DNA of 20,040 bases, from NCBI GenBank assembly GCA_018398765.1, contig JAHBMJ010000918.1, forward strand, positions 75,582 to 95,621. Reading direction: 5' to 3'. Under the pieces are notes generated by a model, which did not search any database, was not told the origin of the DNA, and saw only the letters and a program-made list of their open reading frames with translations. Each line of letters begins with the position of its first letter. Positions within the stretch are counted from its first letter, which is position 1. Origin of the DNA: Chromera velia (Eukaryota > Sar > Chromeraceae). This document shows, in pieces, positions 19,901 through 20,040 of the stretch. Position numbers and translations under genes: made by a program.

Positions 19901-19990
19901 CGGCACTTGCCTGGGCAAATGCTGGCATGGTGCAACGCTCACGGACAGCAGCTGTGTCTTCACCCAGCGATCCAGATGAGAGATCCTGAG
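5468..19990 (+). CDS. Large WSC/C-type lectin transmembrane receptor, at least 32 exons, 3' partial
   Basis: Exons: 5468-5504, 5744-6181, 6397-6696, 7058-7177, 7581-7632, 7952-8165, 8478-8564, 8794-8980, 9208-9516, 9774-9899, 10320-10379, 10529-10639, 11085-11185, 11383-11869 (or 11882), 12019-12189, 12592-12765, 13068-13187, 13579-13904, 14147-14233, 14682-14847, 15294-15471, 15872-15982, 16256-16377, 16751-16854, 17197-17308, 17571-17728, 17983-18100, 18432-18493, 18725-18811, 19055-19186, 19348-19511, 19771-19990. They encode about 1,747 residues, and phases agree at every junction except exon 14/15. Start: an in-frame TGA lies three codons upstream of the ATG at 5468. Order: signal peptide, unknown region, WSC1, CTLD1, PAN-like, Ig-like, low-complexity, WSC2, CTLD2, stalk, one TM helix, charged cytoplasmic part. 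The last donor (GTCAGC at 19991) shows it continues past the window. Inferred role: cell-surface carbohydrate or protein recognition. Introns longer than 300 bases hold no further gene that I can see, only the repeats listed. Confidence 0.8.
6359..6386. repeat. Poly-C tract with an undetermined base
   Basis: About 25 C in the 3' part of intron 2, with a T near 6361 and an N at 6376. It forms the pyrimidine tract of the exon 3 acceptor (TTGCAG, ending 6396). Its true length is uncertain because the base call failed there. Confidence 0.9.
6397..7177 (+). CDS. Receptor exons 3-4: WSC-type Cys-rich domain 1
   Basis: Exon 3 (6397-6696) and exon 4 (7058-7177) are both phase 1-1. The core reads [20 protein letters not shown] then CFCDG, and later LLCSGD and FECVG. 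WSC domains have paired cysteines (C-x3-C), an aromatic 'y.yFGl' strand, an 'eCyCg' hallmark (here KCFCD) and later Cys near a 'C.G' turn, so the match is good. WSC domains are extracellular carbohydrate-associated modules found in yeast stress sensors, fungal oxidases and polycystin-1. Exon 4 continues as a short beta-like segment rich in Thr/Ser. Its donor is the first unit of a GTCA repeat. Confidence 0.72.
6930..6959. repeat. (TC)n tract in intron 3
   Basis: TCTCTCTC run, interrupted by CCCC, in the 361-base intron between exons 3 and 4. Nothing else is recognised in that intron. Confidence 0.85.
7176..7204. repeat. (GTCA)n microsatellite spanning the exon 4 donor
   Basis: Seven near-perfect CAGT units begin at the end of exon 4. 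The first GTCAGT (7178) is the donor that fits phase, and each following unit is an identical consensus donor shifted by 4 bases. Confidence 0.9.
7581..8980 (+). CDS. Receptor exons 5-8: C-type lectin domain 1
   Basis: Exons 5 (7581-7632), 6 (7952-8165), 7 (8478-8564) and 8 (8794-8980) join in phases 2, 0, 0 and 1. Visible CTLD landmarks, in order, are [11 protein letters not shown]...GRLAEPS (first Cys and the 'g.LA' strand), ALIGLSRA ('liGl'), WRWQDGTPP (the W-x-W-x-DG core), [16 protein letters not shown] and NAFFCES. All four canonical disulfide cysteines are present. No EPN/QPD or WND calcium-site motif is present, so sugar binding of the classic type is doubtful. Exon 5 plus the first part of exon 6 form a Pro/Ser/Thr-rich approach to the domain. 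This is the most secure domain call in the window. Confidence 0.87.
7802..7934. repeat. (CA)n/(CGCA)n microsatellite in intron 5
   Basis: AC runs interrupted by ACGC blocks, ending just upstream of the exon 6 acceptor (ATGCAG at 7946-7951). It explains the Cys/Val and His/Thr repeat frames seen on both strands. Confidence 0.95.
9208..9516 (+). CDS. Receptor exon 9: PAN/apple-like module
   Basis: One phase 1-1 exon of 309 bases. The segment [18 protein letters not shown] followed about 30 residues later by DLTCHLKAL fits the PAN/apple pattern: C-x3-C, C-x-gF, then 'C.lk', with cysteines spaced as helix-strand disulfides. PAN modules bind proteins or glycans and are common in apicomplexan surface proteins. 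The flanks ([26 protein letters not shown]) are beta-like. The match is pattern-based and could also be a degenerate WSC-type fold. Confidence 0.45.
9676..9694. repeat. (TTGC)n microsatellite in intron 9
   Basis: Four to five TTGC/CTTG units in the intron between exons 9 and 10. Confidence 0.85.
9774..10639 (+). CDS. Receptor exons 10-12: Ig-like beta module
   Basis: Exons 10 (9774-9899), 11 (10320-10379) and 12 (10529-10639) are all phase 1-1. Joined, they contain [20 protein letters not shown], then [12 protein letters not shown], then [20 protein letters not shown]. The order ('f.l...F..pi..fd...l' strand, then 'tfsv.v...dG.vtv') resembles bacterial-type Ig-like adhesion repeats. There are no Cys. 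Each strand group sits in its own small exon. Fold assignment is by pattern only. Confidence 0.35.
11085..12189 (+). CDS. Receptor exons 13-15: beta/low-complexity segment, junction 14/15 unresolved
   Basis: Exon 13 (11085-11185) ends in phase 0. Exon 14 (11383 to 11869 or 11882) carries [10 protein letters not shown], the acidic run [13 protein letters not shown] and the basic/Ser motif [12 protein letters not shown], then a beta-like stretch ([19 protein letters not shown]). Exon 15 (12019-12189) encodes [15 protein letters not shown] and a Pro-rich, one-Cys strand region. The best consensus donor of exon 14 (GTGCGT at 11883) leaves phase 2, but exon 15 needs phase 1. A weaker donor GTGTCA at 11870 restores the frame. 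No family recognised. Confidence 0.6.
12506..12590. repeat. (GAAT)n microsatellite running into the exon 16 acceptor
   Basis: GAAC, GAAT and GAGT units occupy the last 85 bases of intron 15 and end directly in ATGCAG. The 3' splice site therefore lacks a pyrimidine tract. Confidence 0.92.
12592..13187 (+). CDS. Receptor exons 16-17: WSC-like domain 2
   Basis: Exon 16 (12592-12765) and exon 17 (13068-13187) are phase 1-1. Key residues: [60 protein letters not shown]. This mirrors WSC1: C-x3-C, an 'lFAL' strand, C-x-C, and a late C...C followed by a 'vflv' strand. The intron between them splits the domain just before C-x-C. An open stretch at 12838-13029 lies inside this intron and is not coding. 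Confidence 0.62.
13579..14847 (+). CDS. Receptor exons 18-20: Cys-rich lead and C-type lectin domain 2
   Basis: Exon 18 (13579-13904) starts with [19 protein letters not shown], a short disulfide-rich motif, and ends with [19 protein letters not shown], the first Cys/'g.LA' part of a CTLD. Exon 19 (14147-14233, 87 bases, phase 0-0) gives the middle with [13 protein letters not shown]. Exon 20 (14682-14847) gives [25 protein letters not shown], matching the last three canonical cysteines. The W-x-W-x-DG core of CTLD1 is lost. Exon boundaries and phases match CTLD1 (exons 6-8), including the 87-base middle exon. Confidence 0.72.
14419..14583. repeat. Minisatellite of five 29/37-base units in intron 19
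   Basis: The unit begins AAGGCTTCCCTCCCTCTGAA and continues GCCGTACAG. Some copies carry an extra AAAAGCGG, giving 37 instead of 29 bases. Five copies lie in tandem between CTLD2 exons 19 and 20. Minus-strand frames over it give an artificial repeated peptide. Confidence 0.92.
15294..16854 (+). CDS. Receptor exons 21-24: membrane-proximal stalk
   Basis: Exons 21 (15294-15471), 22 (15872-15982), 23 (16256-16377) and 24 (16751-16854) have end phases 2, 2, 1 and 0. Exon 22 opens with the Cys-rich [13 protein letters not shown] and a Ser/Gly run, and ends with WEC. Exon 23 is STSTSTSSG followed by six Arg and LSTSTTSG, then [11 protein letters not shown]. Exon 24 is beta-like ([17 protein letters not shown]). 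The layout resembles a Ser/Thr-rich stalk with a possible basic cleavage site before the membrane. No family recognised. Confidence 0.6.
15472..15552. repeat. (GTCT)n microsatellite starting at the exon 21 donor
   Basis: GTCTGTCT units with variants run from the donor GTCTGT (15472) for about 80 bases. The motif is the complement of the CAGA arrays in the RBR gene. Further GTCT runs follow near 15640-15710. Confidence 0.9.
17197..17308 (+). CDS. Receptor exon 25: transmembrane helix
   Basis: Phase 0 to 1. After ETECGFSTT comes a stretch of about 20 hydrophobic residues, [19 protein letters not shown], at 17242-17298, then RKD. The positive residues after the helix put the N-terminal lectin part outside and the rest in the cytoplasm. 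It is the only convincing TM segment in the reconstructed protein apart from the signal peptide. Confidence 0.82.
17571..19990 (+). CDS. Receptor exons 26-32: long charged cytoplasmic region, incomplete
   Basis: Exons 26 (17571-17728), 27 (17983-18100), 28 (18432-18493), 29 (18725-18811 or 18802), 30 (19055-19186), 31 (19348-19511) and 32 (19771-19990). Content in order: Lys/Glu-rich [27 protein letters not shown]; a basic stretch in exon 28; acidic [15 protein letters not shown]; helical [20 protein letters not shown] (possible coiled coil); Gly-rich [11 protein letters not shown], then [18 protein letters not shown]. Exon 32 is richer in Cys and Trp ([31 protein letters not shown]). No catalytic motif seen. 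Exon 28 follows a purine-rich acceptor region and rests mainly on phase bridging (1 to 0) between exons 27 and 29. Confidence 0.62.
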
Positions 19991-20040
19991 GTCAGCAGGG
20001 AGAGAGGCGGCCGGGGACATGGGAAGAGAATTGTGTGTGT

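Overview
This is eukaryotic nuclear DNA from an organism with intron-dense genes. Introns have GTNNGT-type donors, and most acceptors end in TGCAG. TGCATGC motifs are frequent, and introns and spacers are rich in CAGA/GTCT, CA and GA microsatellites. Base composition is roughly balanced. These traits fit an alveolate of the chromerid/coccidian group (Chromera-like is my best guess), but no marker here fixes the species. I saw no rRNA, tRNA, CRISPR array or transposon.

Two genes can be reconstructed exon by exon, with intron phases that agree across nearly all junctions. They are divergently transcribed from a shared spacer of about 1 kb (4460-5467).

Left, minus strand (4459 down to about 398, continuing off the left edge): a gene for a UBA + RBR-type (RING1-IBR-RING2) E3 ubiquitin ligase. 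Eight small exons give a UBA-like helix bundle, a RING1, the linker and a full IBR. RING2 would lie beyond the window. The RING1 exon carries an in-frame TAG, so this copy may be broken, polymorphic, or mis-sequenced at that base. Its introns hold most of the simple repeats in the left third of the window.

Right, plus strand (5468 to the right edge): a gene of at least 32 exons encoding about 1,750 residues before the window ends. It has a signal peptide, a novel N-terminal region, a WSC-type Cys-rich domain, a C-type lectin domain (CTLD), a PAN/apple-like module, an Ig-like beta module, low-complexity basic/acidic segments, a second WSC-like domain and a second CTLD. A Cys/Ser/Arg-rich stalk, one clear transmembrane helix and a long, charged, probably cytoplasmic part follow. 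It looks like a large cell-surface lectin or adhesion receptor. The two CTLDs share the same exon-phase pattern and a middle exon of identical length, which points to internal duplication of a multi-exon module. Most other modules are flanked by phase-1 introns.

The most notable observations are the unusual receptor architecture, the TAG in an otherwise intact RBR gene, 5' splice sites built from tetranucleotide microsatellites, and the TGCATGC-rich divergent promoter region.
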